This document shows positions 5,168-6,265 of a stretch of DNA of 6,265 nucleotides, piece after piece (position 1 is the stretch's first letter; every line of letters begins with the position of its first letter). This DNA comes from Cyanobacteria bacterium M_surface_7_m2_037. GTDB lineage: Bacteria; Cyanobacteriota; Cyanobacteriia; PCC-6307; Cyanobiaceae. Location of the stretch: contig VGPP01000102.1 of assembly GCA_016882585.1 (NCBI GenBank), forward strand, positions 1-6,265. Direction: 5' to 3'. Under the pieces are notes generated by a model. The model was not told the origin of the DNA. It did no database searches and saw only the letters and a list, made by a program, of their open reading frames with translations. The position numbers were made by a program, and so were the translations under genes.

Positions 5168-5898
5168 CGCCAGTCAGCTCTGCCTGCCAGGCGGAGGCTG
5201 TGCTGCAGTTCTGGTTTGAAACCTGCAAACCGCGCCAGTGGTTCCGGCGCAGCCTCAGCTTTGATGCCCGCGTGCGGGACCGCTTCGGTGAGCTCGCGGC
5301 CGAGGCCGCTGGCGGTGGGATGCGCAGCTGGGAAGCGCAGCCGCGCAGCGCCCTGGCATTGGTGCTGCTGCTCGATCAGTTCAGCCGGCAGGTATGGCGG
5401 GATCAGGCGCGGGCCTTCAGCGGCGATGCCCGCGCCCTCACCCTGAGCCAGCGGGCCCTGGAGCTGGGCTGGATCGCGGCCGAGCCGGAGCGGGTGCGGC
5501 GCCAGTTCTGGCTGATGCCGCACGTGCACAGCGAAAGCCTGCCGGTGGTGGAGGCGAGCATCCCGCTGTTGGAGCGCTACAGCGATGCCGCCACCGCCGC
5601 CGTGGCCCGGCGCCATGCCGATTGGCTGCGGCGCTTCGGCCGCTACCCGCACCGCAATGCGGCACTCGGGCGCCTCTCCACTGAGGAAGAAGAGCAGTGG
5701 CTGCTGCAGCGGAGCGCCGGAGGCGACGCCTTCCGCTGCGACCGCTGCCGGGGCACCGGGCCCATCCACTACCGGGTGTGCTCCGCGGTGGAACCCGAAT
5801 GGCAACTGGTTTGCCCGCAGTGCTGGCCGGCCCTGCGCGAACAGCCCGGGTATCGCTACGGCGGCACCCGCAAGGCCAATCGCCGTCAGCGCAGCTGA
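5164..5898 (+). CDS. DUF924 family protein with C-terminal zinc-ribbon-like extension
   Basis: This 244-residue protein has two parts. Residues about 10-182 match the DUF924 family (PF06041, a TPR-like all-helical fold of unknown function): VLQFWFE at 13-19, WFRRSLSFDARVRDRF at 26-41, LLLDQFSRQVWR at 68-79, then MPHVHSESL at 118-126, FGRYPHRNAALGRLSTEEE at 158-176. The classic DQFPRN is DQFSRQ here. After the usual family end, residues about 190-232 form an extra segment with Cys192-x2-Cys195 (CDRC) and Cys217-x2-Cys220 (CPQC) plus Cys206, spaced like a zinc ribbon. The basic tail is TRKANRRQRS. Zinc binding and a nucleic acid or protein contact are inferred, not shown. The gene is coupled by ATGA to the membrane protein upstream. 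GC3 is very high. The cellular role of DUF924 proteins is not known. Confidence 0.85.
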   Translation: MTPVSSACQAEAVLQFWFETCKPRQWFRRSLSFDARVRDRFGELAAEAAGGGMRSWEAQPRSALALVLLLDQFSRQVWRDQARAFSGDARALTLSQRALELGWIAAEPERVRRQFWLMPHVHSESLPVVEASIPLLERYSDAATAAVARRHADWLRRFGRYPHRNAALGRLSTEEEEQWLLQRSAGGDAFRCDRCRGTGPIHYRVCSAVEPEWQLVCPQCWPALREQPGYRYGGTRKANRRQRS

Positions 5899-5940
5899 GC
5901 GCTCCGATCTGTTGCCGCCTGAGCGAAGCGTGGTGATGGT

Positions 5941-5962
5941 GGGTGGGATCGCGGAACCACCC
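5941..5962. repeat. 6-bp GC-rich inverted repeat before the GH57 gene
   Basis: GGGTGG (5941-5946) and CCACCC (5957-5962) pair perfectly across a 10-base loop, between the DUF924 stop and the GH57 start. No T run follows, so it is a weak terminator candidate. It could instead lie in the leader of the GH57 mRNA. Confidence 0.3.
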
Positions 5963-5976
5963 TGACCAACCCTCCA

Positions 5977-6265
5977 GTGCTGAAGCCGCCGCCGATCGCC
6001 GGCCGTGAAGCCGAACTGCGGGCCGTGATGAACCAGCGACCGCCAACAGCGGAGCCCAAACGAGCGGCCCCAGCGCAGGACCTCAAGGCGTGCTTTGCCT
6101 GCGCCCTGCACATGCATCAGCCCACCATTCCCGCGGGTGCCAACGGTGAACTGATCAATCACCTCCAGTTCATGCTCGAGCACCCGGGCGAAGGCGACAA
6201 CCACAACGCCGAACCCTTCGCGCAGTGCTACCGGCGCATGGCGGATCTGATGCCGCAGCTGATCA
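5977..6265 (+). CDS. GH57 family glycoside hydrolase (5' part)
   Basis: The reading frame is open from the in-frame stop at 5920-5922 to the window edge; 96 residues are visible from GTG 5977. The start of the catalytic domain is plain: CFACALHMHQPTIPAGANGE at about residues 39-58, with the HQP of GH57 conserved motif 1, then LEHPGEGDNHNAEPF and CYRRMADLMPQLI. GH57 enzymes act on alpha-glucans as amylases, amylopullulanases or branching enzymes by a retaining mechanism. The catalytic Glu and Asp lie further downstream, outside the window, so the exact activity is unknown. In cyanobacteria the likely context is glycogen metabolism. The start is uncertain: GTG 5977 lacks a Shine-Dalgarno, but GC3 bias and the PPPIAGREAEL segment support coding from there. 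ATG 6028 is the alternative. Confidence 0.88.
   Translation, partial: MLKPPPIAGREAELRAVMNQRPPTAEPKRAAPAQDLKACFACALHMHQPTIPAGANGELINHLQFMLEHPGEGDNHNAEPFAQCYRRMADLMPQLI

Noticed and set aside
5140..6204. 354-residue minus-strand open frame opposite DUF924 and the GH57 start
   Set aside because: It is a long shadow frame expected in very high GC3 DNA. The plus strand has recognisable DUF924 and GH57 motifs.

Overview
This 6.3 kb window looks like a piece of a picocyanobacterial chromosome (Synechococcus/Cyanobium type). This is inferred from the GC-rich, GC3-biased coding, a GH57-family glycoside hydrolase of the kind common in cyanobacteria, a cyanobacterial-style CYP120-like cytochrome P450, an exported Mn-type superoxide dismutase, a single exact HIP1 octamer (GCGATCGC), and several tiny, closely spaced genes typical of compact picocyanobacterial genomes. 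No transposase, integrase, phage gene, rRNA, tRNA or CRISPR array was seen.

Layout. (1) 1-78: 3' end of an unidentified plus-strand gene. (2) 99-533 (+): YjbQ/UPF0047 family protein. Its stop codon is shared with the converging hicA through one CTAG. (3) 530-2300 (-): a minus-strand series reading P450 (2300-1011), then hicB (948-739), then hicA (742-530). The last two overlap by ATGA and form a type II toxin-antitoxin pair. (4) 2301-3403: small-gene zone. It holds a doubtful plus-strand ORF (2380-2595), a secreted four-cysteine protein on minus (2796-2536), and two plus-strand small hypothetical proteins (2839-3072, 3179-3403). The last two are separated by a spacer with two perfect hairpins. 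(5) 3410-3790 (-): a protein that is almost only an AraC-type DNA-binding domain, with two palindromes in its upstream spacer. (6) 3939-4843 (-): exported superoxide dismutase followed, through an ATGA overlap, by a small two-helix membrane protein. (7) 4997-5898 (+): a small membrane protein coupled by another ATGA overlap to a DUF924-family protein that carries an extra C-terminal zinc-ribbon-like segment. (8) 5977-6265 (+): the start of a GH57 glycoside hydrolase that runs off the window.

How the parts may work together. Three pairs (hicB-hicA, sod-small membrane protein, small membrane protein-DUF924) use the same 4-base start/stop overlap, which suggests translational coupling within each pair. 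The hicBA pair lies 62 bp behind the P450 and has its own strong Shine-Dalgarno. The superoxide dismutase should act outside the cytoplasm, and its coupled membrane protein probably sits in the same membrane system. No large unknown defence or mobile system was recognised. The most unusual items are the zinc-ribbon extension on DUF924, the exported SOD/membrane protein pair, the minimal AraC protein with candidate operators, and the hairpin pair in the 3073-3178 spacer.
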